From Henricia sp. BOLD:AAB3569 (taxonomy: Eukaryota > Echinodermata > Asteroidea > Spinulosida > Echinasteridae), in the NCBI GenBank assembly GCA_037783545.1, contig JBBELK010000529.1:496001-560000 (forward strand): 64,000 nt of DNA, in the 5' to 3' direction. This document shows, one piece after another, positions 12,101 to 20,300 of the stretch (position 1 is the stretch's first letter; each line of letters begins with the position of its first letter). Both the position numbers and the translations under genes were made by a program. The notes below the pieces were generated by a model. That model made no database searches. It had not been told where the DNA came from and saw only the letters and a list, made by a program, of their open reading frames with translations.

Positions 12101-13440
12101 GGTGTACAGACTTAAACACAATGACGAAACACACCCAGTGGTCTGGCTCTCTGCCCATTTCACAATGCATCCACGCTCGCTGCACGGTACGAACCTGCGA
12201 ACCACATACGGCACCGCGGACCGTACCCGTCACATGTGTGTACTGCCACAGGGGCTTGTCACGAGTTCACCCGTAACAGCGTCCACAGTAAAACACGCTG
12301 CTATAATACTCGGACTCCGAGCCAAAAATTGTTGTTCGATTTTTTTTATAGTTATGTTAAACTTAGTTTCATAACCTGTACAAGTAGTCTCTTTGGTATT
12401 TTTTTAGTTTATGTCCCAACTCGAATTTAAGGAAAATAATTATTGGAATCGATAGCTTGGACGATTTTGGAATACCTTTTCCATTGGCATTTCCGTCGCA
12501 AATGTTGCGTTTCCATGAAAATTCTGTGTTTTTGTCACGCCCGCCGCCATACAAAAGTGTGTGAAACTGCTGCCGGGCGAGCAGTGTGTGAAGCGCCCAA
12601 AGAAAGAGGGAATGCGCGTGATGATCCGCTTTGCGTGCAATCATATGCAAAAAATTTTCCGTGATTTTTCTCTAAAACTAATCCTTTGCGACGGAAATGT
12701 ATTTAAGTATTCCTATTCTAAAATCGTCCAAGCTAGCGATTCCAATAATAATTTTCCTTAAATTCGAGTTGGGACATAAACTAAAAAAATACCGTCTCTT
12801 TTGTCAAATACTCATAAATATTTTTTTTCAAATCAGAGCTGAATTTGCTGCAGTACTGCAGTAGTAAACTATCATACGGCTGGTTCTCCAAGACCACGTG
12901 ATTCATGTGACCTTGATTTGTTTTAAAATGCTCAAAAACAGCAAAATTTTGTGCTTTCTATTTCGGAAAGACCTTAAGAATCATGTATGGGTCTATTTCG
13001 AACCCAAAATAGCCCAACAAAGCCGGTGTGTTCCTTTAATACAAGAAATATGGCTAAAAAAAACAAAACGTTTTTTAGTTTTCTCCTAACTGCCCTGGAG
13101 TTCACGAAAATAATTCTAAGACAAGAAACAGTCAGTTTAACTTACTTGATTTTGGCAAAGTCTGTTGGACCTTTTGTGGTGCATCAATCTGCCGATAGCG
13201 GGTCCCTGGTTCATGTCCCGGGTGCATGTACTGAACAAATGTTCCGGGAAAACTACCGGTCTCCTGAGTCCGTTCGTTAATGCCTTCAAGCCAGCCCGTG
13301 GGATTTTCCCTGGTACCCTGAAAATATGGCAACCGGGTAGGGTTCATAACGCTCATGATGTCACCGGTTCTCATCTCGATATCTTGCGGGGCTTTCTTTA
13401 CAAAGTCGTGAAGGGCGACGTACTGCACGCAGTCTCCCAT
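91..13440 (-). CDS. PIK3R: p85-type PI3-kinase regulatory subunit, N-terminal half (partial, 7 exons)
   Basis: Regulatory (adaptor) subunit that stabilises class IA PI3-kinase and brings it to activated receptors at the membrane. Coding exons in transcript order: 13440-13146, 4779-4717, 4022-3877, 2974-2840, 2479-2359, 572-480, 186-91. Phases agree at every junction (1,1,0,0,1,1,1) and all introns are GT/AG. The 316 codons seen give SH3 (about residues 5-72), C1 (104-153), SAM (about 173-236), an unrecognised linker (254-284) and the start of the BH/RhoGAP-like domain (286-316). The SH3 is p85-like: its distal part (GWLEGINERT, then GSFPGTFVQY) matches the p85 SH3. The last exon (LADQFPPSQPAPSIVMKCVEAIE) aligns with the start of the p85 BH domain. 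SH2 and inter-SH2 exons should lie left of the window. C1 and SAM are absent from vertebrate p85. The start ATG has a good context (ACCGAAGATGG). Confidence 0.85.
480..572 (-). CDS. PIK3R: PIK3R exon: unrecognised linker (putative)
   Basis: The stretch is open and lies between a polypyrimidine acceptor (CCCCTCAATCCAG) and a donor (CTCAG|GTACTT). It enters and leaves in phase 1, exactly as its neighbours need, and reads CDLLCHRMCAATGLPKCDQS then RISAENIPLS. I recognise no domain. Skipping it would also keep frame (93 nt), so it could be an alternative or false exon. Confidence 0.5.
1168..1410. mobile_element. MITE half copy (TTTCCACGGTAAAGGGGGCA family)
   Basis: Matches the left half of the complete copy at 1747-2182 (TTTTGGCAACACAGACCATA, TTCTGAAGAGATAACTTAG, CGCTCCTAACCGGGAC) and then stops. 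Confidence 0.75.
1747..2182. mobile_element. MITE, complete inverted-repeat copy of the same family
   Basis: Two arms of roughly 215 bp face each other around 1970-1985 (ACATTTTAGGCTGTCCCG). Ends are TTCCCACGGTAAAGGGGGCA and its complement. It lies in a PIK3R intron. A third, internally shortened copy is at 32680-32969. Confidence 0.8.
2359..2479 (-). CDS. PIK3R: PIK3R exon: second half of SAM domain and linker
   Basis: A 121-nt exon, acceptor GAATTTTGCAG, phase 0 to 1. It starts GIGIKDEFNQQSILYTRDEL, which fits the last two SAM helices (L-G-I-K-x-x-x-x-x-x-I-L-x-x-x-x-x-L). A charged linker follows (SRQTSQRGFREEPTHE). The chosen donor is GAAG|GTAATG; a weaker upstream GT (TTG|GTCACG) cannot be excluded. 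Confidence 0.7.
2655..2823. repeat. Inverted repeat (MITE-like)
   Basis: Arms TTTTACAGGGGGTCAAAGGT, CACGGGTCAC and CTTGTCTTCC pair with the right side. It is next to a PIK3R SAM exon. Confidence 0.75.
2840..2974 (-). CDS. PIK3R: PIK3R exon: first half of SAM domain
   Basis: A 135-nt, phase 0-0 exon with acceptor ACTTGTAG and donor GAC|GTAAGA. It reads PITRWTVDDVLNWM and continues with YADLFKRHQIDGPKLASLDQ. This matches the SAM helix 1-3 pattern (W-x-V-x-D-V-x-x-W, then Y-x-x-x-F, I-D-G, L-x-x-L). An inverted repeat (2655-2823) sits 17 bp past the donor. Confidence 0.8.
3205..3290. repeat. Dispersed repeat shared with 54886-54960
   Basis: AATATCTGTCAACCAGAATT, TTAAAATTTTAACTGACTTT and AAATAACCATATCTCTACG are shared almost exactly with 54886-54960. 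A second shared block is 3725-3775 with 56041-56090 (AAAGGGCATGAACTTGAAAT). The two blocks have the same order at both loci, so they are probably the two ends of one element, about 570 bp here and 1.2 kb there. Confidence 0.6.
3540..3706. repeat. Inverted repeat (MITE-like)
   Basis: Ends TAGACTACTAAAGTG and its complement; further pairing through GTTGCCATGG and GGGTCTAAAC. Confidence 0.72.
3877..4022 (-). CDS. PIK3R: PIK3R exon: second half of C1 domain
   Basis: A 146-nt exon, acceptor TATTTAAG and donor TTG|GTGAGT. The split codon T+GT restores the zinc Cys, after which the spacing is C-x13-C-x2-C-x4-H-x2-C-x8-C, a full C1 zinc pattern (VSLRCEECNFVYHKMC in the middle). The conserved Pro and Gly of lipid-binding C1 domains are present (TP, VWG). 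The usual Gln is not obvious, so it may be an atypical C1 that does not bind diacylglycerol. A linker ending SVREL follows. Confidence 0.87.
4129..4576. mobile_element. MITE with GCATAGTTCCGA ends (copy 1)
   Basis: Inverted ends GCATAGTTCCGA and TCGGAACTATG. It lies in the PIK3R intron between the two C1 exons. Further copies are at 41948-42385 (inverted orientation) and 63942 to the right edge (truncated by the window). Confidence 0.8.
4717..4779 (-). CDS. PIK3R: PIK3R exon: first half of C1 domain
   Basis: A 63-nt exon with acceptor CTTTTCAG and donor CACT|GTGAGT, phase 1 to 1, joining the SH3 exon in frame. It reads PQDAHKFIERSLVTPVLCRH. This is the opening of a phorbol-ester/DAG-type C1 finger: the first zinc His followed by X12 and the first Cys of a C-x2-C pair, whose second Cys is split across the junction. 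Confidence 0.85.
5360..5446. repeat. Nearly perfect 87-bp palindrome
   Basis: AGATTATAGGCCCAAGGTGA and CTCGAAGCCATGACTATGCC pair with the right half after a 4-base centre. It follows a GCCGCCCGGACAAAAA-type repeat (5265-5330). Confidence 0.8.
7590..7945. repeat. Relative of the CATTGGAC element
   Basis: Four TCCCATTGGACT-like motifs (near 7597, 7680, 7803 and 7935) are interspersed with GCGGAAAGTTACCGCG-type palindromes and ACAGGG blocks. Confidence 0.5.
9407..10103. mobile_element. MITE of the TTAAAGGCCC family, interrupted by another MITE
   Basis: Ends TTAAAGGCCCTATGTATCAT and GGGCCTTTAA. It carries the family body in reverse relative to 24800-25283 (AAACACCACATGAATTTA complement and others). 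Interrupted at 9570-9872. Confidence 0.8.
9570..9872. mobile_element. Foldback MITE nested in the previous element
   Basis: Inverted ends TGTGACCCGCTCTGCAAAAA and its complement, arms about 110 bp, middle with the repeated unit CATTCCAGGSGGAACACAGA-like. The flanking TATA may be the target duplication. Confidence 0.8.
10387..10480. mobile_element. Short MITE, GTCGCCAGGTC family (copy 1)
   Basis: Inverted arms GTAGTCGCCAGGTCTGTGAC and CTCGCCACCCTATTGATGAA. Copies 2 and 3 are at 11568-11695 and 13930-14020. Confidence 0.78.
10658..11424. mobile_element. 767-bp DNA element with TTAAAGGGGCTATGTCACGG ends
   Basis: Ends TTAAAGGGGCTATGTCACGG then TTTGCGCATGCGC, and the complement on the right. The outer TTAA may be target sequence. 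No transposase frame is recognised. Confidence 0.75.
11568..11695. mobile_element. Short MITE, GTCGCCAGGTC family (copy 2)
   Basis: The longest copy: ends TAATGTAAATGTCCGTATAG and its complement. Confidence 0.8.
12395..12793. mobile_element. MITE with GGTATTTTTTTAGTTTATG ends (copy 1)
   Basis: Inverted arms of about 90 bp (GAATTTAAGGAAAATAATTA, TCGATAGCTTGGACGATTTT). Second copy at 25837-26182. Confidence 0.8.
13146..13440 (-). CDS. PIK3R: PIK3R exon: start codon and SH3 domain
   Basis: The exon encodes 98 residues plus one base and ends in a strong donor (TCAA|GTAAGT). SH3 signatures seen: ALHDF (the ALYDY motif), a GDIM turn, the GW tryptophan pair region and FPGTFVQYM at the C-terminal end. 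The long n-Src-like insert between GDIM and GWLEG is typical of p85 SH3 domains. About 26 residues follow the SH3, rich in P, G, Q and R. An in-frame AG lies just upstream (TTAACCAG), so a 5' UTR intron is possible. Confidence 0.9.
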
Positions 13441-13929
13441 CTTCGGTGGTTTTGTGTGGTCTTTTTTTCCAGCTGGTTAAATGTTTTATAAACAGACCTT
13501 GCAGATTTTGCCTGTCTGTAAAAATGTCACCACAGATGATTTGAGTATGCGTAGTCCTGAATCATCTTCATTCAAAAACATTTCTCAACCTGAAGATAAT
13601 TTCTGTAATTAGATGAAGACAAACATGCAATTGCATATTATGTACATGCAGCTTTAAAACAAAAGATATTAAATTAAAATGGTAAACAAGACATATCACC
13701 GACTAAATGGTACATTCCGTCGGTCGCACATCCTGGCACTTTTGTGACCCAGTGTCATATGCCTTTGTATACGAGAATAGCACCGTGACTGGAGTGAAAA
13801 CAAATTTGTTCATGCTTAAATACGTGTACGTGTTGCGTAGACAATGGCTTTGTTCTTTGCTTGTCATCATGGGCACAGCTTTGTTTTCACTCCAGCCCTA
13901 CCGGAAGTGAAGTGGCACCGACTGCAGAA

Positions 13930-14020
13930 TAATGTAAATGTCAGCATAGTCGCCAGATCCATTGTTCATCAATAGGGTGGCGAGGTGACGGACCTGGCGA
14001 CTATGCCGACATTTACTTTA
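13930..14020. mobile_element. Short MITE, GTCGCCAGGTC family (copy 3)
   Basis: Ends AATGTAAATGTCAGCATAGT and CTATGCCGACATTTAC. The central part of the left arm is deleted relative to copy 2. Confidence 0.8.
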
Positions 14021-14204
14021 GATTGTAGGACAGAATAGTTTAAGTTTAAAGAAGAACAGTTGGTTGTTTTTTTGTTGGCCGCAAACTTCACGCTCATGCA
14101 ATTTTAAAACTTGCGCCTGCATAAAAACCAGTTAAACGTTAAAAGTGTACCAGACCGACATTGCAGGTTTAAAATTTGCGCACAGCGCAAAGTTTGCGTC
14201 GAAC

Positions 14205-14853
14205 TAGACCTGTGAACAGGGCGACGTATTCTCCGCCCTGTTGCCGTTTCTAACCCCAAATCTGTGGCAAACTCACGCAAATGAAATTTGTCCCTTGGCT
14301 CTGATATTTGGTCAATAGCTGCACTCACCCAAGCGTGTAAATATTCCCAAGAGTACGCATCGATCCGATGTCAAGTTTCGGTGAAATCGTGGGGCAAACT
14401 TGAGACCCTCCGTGCAATAAAATACAGACCGTTTGCCCAAAAATCATATATGCGCATCCGCGAGAGCGGAGAGTCAACATGAGATAGACTGGTTTCCTGT
14501 CCTCATATTTACTTCCCCTTCATCGTATACGACGAAGGGAAGTAAATATGAGGATAGGGAACCAGTCTAGTGTTGACCTCTTCGCCATCGCGCATGCGCA
14601 TGATATTTGATTTTTGGGCTAACAGTCTGTATTTTATCGCACGAAGGGTCTCAAGTTTGCCACATGATTTCACCGAAACTAGACATCGGATCGATGCGCG
14701 CGTACTCTTCGGAATAATTACATGCTTCGGCGAGTGCAGCTATTGAGCAAATATCAGAGCGAAGGGACAAATTTCATTTGCGTGAGTTTGCCACAGATTT
14801 GGGGTTAGAAACGGCAACAGGGCGGAGAATACGCCGCCCTGTTCACGGGTCTA
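14205..14853. mobile_element. 649-bp foldback element with 9-bp target duplication
   Basis: The two halves are inverted copies about 320 nt long meeting near 14530 (CTTCCCCTTCATCGTATACG). The ends are TAGACC and GGTCTA. The duplicated target GCGTCGAAC is present at 14196-14204 and 14854-14862. The arms are more diverged than in the 20.5-kb foldback, so it is older. The 9-bp duplication again suggests the Mutator superfamily. Confidence 0.82.
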
Positions 14854-14887
14854 GCGTCGAACCTGCCTTGTGCACATCGAAATGCCG

Positions 14888-15024
14888 AACCCGCTTATTT
14901 TCATGCGTAACTTATGCAACTTTTGAAAATGGTTTAGGCCCCATAGTCTTAGCATAGACTTGCGTATAATTATCACAGGAATGTTGCGCAGCTTACGCAA
15001 TGCGTAAGGATTCGTGAAATCGGT
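14888..15024. mobile_element. MITE with CGATTTCACGAATC ends (copy 1)
   Basis: The right end TAAGGATTCGTGAAATCGG and the repeated TTGCGCAACTTACGCAATGC-like core are present; the left end is degraded. Copies 2 and 3: 21281-21449 and 59831-59980. Confidence 0.65.
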
Positions 15025-15833
15025 TGTCGGTTCATAAAACTTTTTAAATAAAGTAAAACTCTTCATCATGCATAAATAATCGGACCTCTTTATTCTCTAA
15101 AGACCCAATAAAATGTCTCAGAAAGATGAGAGACACCCTCCAGACATCTCCTGCATTTTCTCTCTTGCTGTAAAAAATTAATTGCGTTTGTGAACACTAA
15201 ACAATTTCTTTCTCCATGACTAAACTAAGACGAAGTTTGAGAAAAACAGGCCAAGGTACGTTCAAAGCCGGAAACCGATGAATTTCGCTGTTTTGCGCTG
15301 CATGCGCTGCTGCACCTAGAAAACTGGTACCCATTTTTCAGCAATATTTTCCACTGTCGAAAACCAGCTAGTCTGATGCCCATATTTTAAAACGAGGAAA
15401 TAGGCTTTTCTACACATGCGAGTCGTCTGGGTGTTGGACATTTAAAAATTAAACTCGTTTCTAGTCCCCCAACGTTTTCAACGCACTAGTAGATTTAACG
15501 CAAGAGGGCGCTAAGCATGATATACGGTGTATGTAAAAAAAACTTGTCAGTGTGCATTGTGTTTTACTTTCAAGTTTATTTTCGGTTTCACAGAAAGAGT
15601 GAAAGTTAAAGTACAGGGGAAAGAATTGAGAAGTTGAGCATGGCTAGAAATGTTCTCATAGAAAATAGTTAATAATTGTTTAACCTGTACTTTGTTGTAG
15701 GCCTACTGTCATGACTGTCTTTAGGTCATGTACTACATTGATGATTGATTAATTAGCTTTTCATATTAAATGTTGGCACCACAAATTCTTCACTTTCAAA
15801 TGGACGTGCAGTTTAGAAAGTCACATACTACAC

Positions 15834-15970
15834 TGTTGTTGCTACGTGGTGCACACCATTGCTTTGTTGGTGCAACCAACAGTCTATTTACTTAATGCCA
15901 TTCTCTCCTACGGTGATGAACACGGTATTGATTCTGCTTTACACCTGCTGCATGCACCACATAGCAACAG
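15834..15970. repeat. Inverted repeat (MITE-like)
   Basis: Ends TGTTGTTGCTACGTGGTGCA and TGCACCACATAGCAACA. Confidence 0.7.
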
Positions 15971-16097
15971 ACATTTAGTCTGGTAAAGTGGATACCCGTA
16001 CTTAGTAAGTGTGCACATGAAAGAAAGTACATCATCGCCCTATTCATGTAAAACACGCAAAAGGCTAGTTATTGTCGCTGGTGGCCAAGCAAGACAT

Positions 16098-16217
16098 TTA
16101 AAGGCAGAGGCTTGTCAGCAATGCGTGCGCCAAATTTTTGCCTCGAAATACGTAGCTCCATAGGCTATGGAGGCACGAATTTGGCGCGTGCGCATTGCTG
16201 ACGAGCCTCTGTCTTTA
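16098..16217. mobile_element. Short MITE, TTAAAGGCACAGGCTCGTCAGC family (copy 1)
   Basis: Inverted ends TTAAAGGCAGAGGCTTGTCA and the complement; 113 bp before the cassette A start codon of EFCAB14. Copies 2 and 3: 31649-31750 and 31866-31995. Confidence 0.82.
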
Positions 16218-16329
16218 ATCATCTTTGGCATTGTGAAAGTCTGATTTTAAAACCTAATTTTATTCATTCTCCGTTTTGTCACGCATTTCTCTCCAGGTCG
16301 CATGCCGGGGTCGCATGTGATAATCTGCA

Positions 16330-17317
16330 ATGTCTGGATTAGGGAACGAAGCTTCCAAATCTCTCCTCAATGAAATGGACGTCACAGAATCGGACGATGG
16401 AGAGGGGTTCCCATTGACGCGGATCTCATCCAAAACATCGTCCAGAAAAAGGTAAATAAAATGCTTCCTTTGCTTATAAAGACATTTTGAATGTGATGTT
16501 TTGTATAGTGTAATCCGAATAACATTTAGTGAGCCCGCCCTCTTGTGGTTATTCCATTGTTACTGTGGTGTATGTCTATTGTGACATCACGTAAACGCAT
16601 TGGAGATACACCGCAGTTTTCGTTCGTTGGATTAGTCTATAGGAACATATTCTCTAAAAGTAAAAGGCTTTTAGTTCATGTCCCGTCATTTCAAAATTAA
16701 CTCTTTCAACATGGCATGGCATGCCGCTCTCAGTGGCTTGACGAATATCTACAGCCGGAAAACCAGCTTGCTGTAAACTATCTATCCTTTAAAAATTCTG
16801 TATTGCGGGTTTCATACCCGTCCGCGGTATCCGTGCCCTTGAGCAAGGCACTTAACCACAATTGCTCCATCCTTCAGAAGGGATGTAAAGCCATTGGTCC
16901 AGTGTGTTGTGTGTTGTGTAGATGCACATAAAAGTTTTTAGAGCATTCTTTCGTGAAGAGTAAGGGGATTTCCCACTGTCTCCGGCCGTTGGCTGCCAAT
17001 GGCACCACCCACCTATGTACATCTATACAGAATGAACAAAAAATATGATGGTTTTAGTTTTACTTTCAGCCAGGACGTAGGTGATGTCCGACTTGTAAAT
17101 TCTTTCAAAAAAAAAAGAACATGCATTTTTCTTTCTGCTGCATGTAGGGAAAAACCACGAGTTTATAGGCTGCGGAATGCCACATGTGTTTGTCATGGCA
17201 AGACGCTGTTATTGGTATTTAGTCTTATTCTGCTGTGCTGCGTGTGTGCTTTCCTCGGTTACGTCGTTTATCGTCTCAACGAAGACGTCAAGGCTGTACA
17301 GGGAAGAGTGAAAATTT
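16330..17317 (+). CDS. EFCAB14: EFCAB14 N-terminal cassette A (cytoplasmic exon plus TM exon)
   Basis: Exon A1 (16330-16451) encodes MSGLGNEASKSLLNEMDVTE then an acidic/Ser-rich tail ending SSKTSSRKR; donor AAAAAG|GTAAAT, phase 2. Exon A2 (17148-17317) encodes a short basic segment and one hydrophobic helix (about residues 60-82: TLLLVFSLILLCCVCAFLGY), then NEDVKAVQGRV, leaving in phase 1 at GTGAGT. Cassette B has exactly the same phases, so A joins the shared coiled-coil exon at 26358. The ATG lies 27 bases after a possible UTR acceptor (TCTCTCCAG). Cassette A is not like the human N-terminus and would be missed by homology search. A SINE lies in its intron. Confidence 0.72.
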
Positions 17318-20300
17318 GTGAGTATATTTTTAAAAGCTTTGGTCAAATTGTTTCCACTTTTTAACTGGGTTTATTCCATTTTTTGTCACCATATGTAAAA
17401 GGAGTAAAACAACTGAAATCAGTTGGAGTTAAAAAAATAATGCAAGGCATAATTTGTACTATAGGTTGTTTTAAATCGGTCATTGTGGTATACATATCAT
17501 AAGCCGTGTTCGCATTGGACTTGTTTTTCAGGAGGTTTTACTGAGACGATGGTAAAAAGAAAAATGGCTAAATTTTACTGCTGTCCACATTTGAACTTTT
17601 TCGACACGGGAAAATTTTACCGAGACCGTGGGAGAGCATGTGCAGTGTCCCTTCGCAGTATTACCTTAACGGCTCGGACGTCCACTTCCAGAGCGCTTTT
17701 ACCGACTCGATGTGTCCGCATTGGACTTATCGTCTCGGGAAAAGTTACCTGGTCAATTTTCCTGGGCAGCAGTTGGTCAGGAAAAGTAACCGCTGGACTT
17801 GGGGGAAAAAGTTACTGAGAGGAAAACGTCCCTAGGCTGTTCGCACTGGATTAAAAATAGGAAAAGTACCCATCGTCTCGGTGAGTTTGACCCAAAAAAG
17901 TCCAATGCGGACAGGCCTTTGCAGATTGCCTTGTTATAAAGGTAAGGCCAAACAAAATAAATGGTGTGTTTACGGTAACCCGACCTACCTAGAATATTTG
18001 AGGCCAAATTACCGACCTCAAACTTTTTATTGCCAATTTTAAATGATAATTATAAATGAGCACTATTTGCAGTAATTTCTAACGAACATAACATTTTCTG
18101 CACTTGTACATGGTTAATAGTGAGTTTCAAACATTGCAAAACAACAAGCAAATGCATGAACTGAAATGTAAAAAAAATGACAAAATAAAATTATTTTCCT
18201 ACCTACCTACCTGGATTTTTTTTAGGCCGTTACCGTAAACGCACCATTTATTTTGTTTGGCCTAACCTAATGAAAACAGCAAAGAACAAAGAATTTTGAC
18301 CTAACAATTTTCTTTTTATAATTAGAATGACATATGAACAGTGCCCTTATTTTCAAGGTTTGACTAATTATAATGCTGTGTACGTATAATTATCTTTTTA
18401 GTGCATAAGTATCCTAATAATGTATCAATGTGCAAATTAAAGGATGAAGTGAATTTTTGCTGGTGTATGTCTTTTTGTATTTGGAGTCAAGAATCATTAT
18501 TTTGAGTTTGTTGCAACCATGGAGGAAGGAAACAATTGTTTCCTAATTCCTCTATGTTGCAACCTACCCGGTAACTTATTGTTGAGATGTTTCCTAAATG
18601 ATTATGCAACAGCTTTTATTGTGATGGGGAAAATGACAAGTTGCGCTATACAACAATTTCGTAAATCTTGGTCCCTTACCCCATACTTTAACGCCATAAA
18701 CGGTTAGACAATTATTAAACTTGAAGGCATAAAAAATTACATTAAAAAATTCTGAGGAACAAATACAAAGCATCTAGCGAAAAGTTAATAGACCTTATGC
18801 GTAGCGGCCATGATAGAGGGCAGTCACATTGTCACAGTGCCTCATGCACGAGTAGGCACATTGTGGATCCAAAACCTGTCCTCTATCAAGGTCTGTTTAT
18901 TGAGCAATTGAAAGCTGTCATTTTTCTGAACGCTATCCTTTTTTCTGTTTCCGGCTTTAACTCCAACCAGCTGAAATCATGGAGGAAGGAAACAATACCT
19001 TGCTCTTTGGTTCAGGTTTGAACCATGGTTTTAAAAAAAAGAGGGAAAAAAGGAATTTGGCCAATAAAGTTTTAACTTTCAACGACAGAGGGCGGTACTT
19101 CAGTTCCGGAAGGAGATGTGGCGCGCAGAGTAACGTGTATTTCGTGTTGTGTTGACGGTTTCGAAACGACTTCAGGAAAGCTTTGCCCTTTCTTTGTACC
19201 ACATGTTTATCGCCAAATCAAGGCAGAACCATTGCACGGAGGCAGAAACATTCCTCCATTGCATGGTTTACAGGTGTTTGTTTTCTTCCTCCGTGTTCGA
19301 ATGCACTCGGTTTCACCATTTCGTAGTCTTATCCAAAGTCGAAGCCTACTATTAAAGCGTGCACAGTTGGTAACCGAAAATAAGCACGAACTGCACGTTC
19401 GCATGCAAAAGACAAAACCCAAGATTGGCAACGCAGAAAGGAAGTGATCTGACGGAACAAGAACACAAAACATCCCGCAAGAATCTGGAACAAAATAAAG
19501 GTACAGAGCAAGGAAATTTTCTCTATTGACGCAACAAGAATCTAAGGAATATATACGTGTTTGTTTAATGGTAATGGCCATTTTTAGGAATCCGCAGTAT
19601 CAAGGATTAACTCGATAAACTAAGGAACAAATTACGCACATCGATCGGTTTGCTTTCATTTCATGCCAGTTAAACGGGTGCAGGTCAACTCGACCGTTTG
19701 CCAACTCGACTGTTGAACCAACTCGACCGTTGTACAAGCTCGACCATTGATTGAACCAACTCGTCTGTTGACCAACTCGACTTCAATGCGAGTCAACTCG
19801 ACCGTTCGTCAACTCTACCCGAACCAACTCGACCGCGCTGTGCACACTTTCTTGCGTTCGCAAGTAGGCCTAAGTGTATTTTCTCGAGCCACGTTTTTTA
19901 TGGTGCTACCAAGCAGACATTTACCACACAATTTATTTCCTTTCATTTCCAAAAATGAGTAATCATTTTTATACTGGTTTTTATCCGTACGATGTTTTAT
20001 GTTTTATGACAGTTTCGCTAATTAGTCTGCTTTGCGTTCGCGAACACCCACCAAATTTTCCTGTTGAACGCACAATGATCGAGTTGGACAATGGTCGAGT
20101 TAACTTATCGGTTGAGCGCTCAACAATTGAGCTGGTACAACAGTCGAGTTGGTTCGAGTCGAGTTGGCAAACGAGTGGTTTGGGTCACTGACTCGCAATC
20201 CCATTTGAAAACTTGGGGTTGCGGGTTTGAAACTTGCCCCGGCTGGGGTACCTGTGCCCTTGAGCACGGCACTTAATCACACTTGTTCCATCTTTCGGAA

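Larger units (their letters stand above)
13441..16329. other. Intergenic region between divergent PIK3R and EFCAB14
   Basis: No exon was found here. It holds a copy of the GTCGCCAGGTC MITE (13930-14020), the 649-bp foldback (14205-14853), a CGATTTCACGAA-family MITE (14888-15024), an inverted repeat (15834-15970) and a short MITE (16098-16217). Promoters of both genes must lie here, but I see no clear TATA box or CpG-dense core. Confidence 0.7.
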
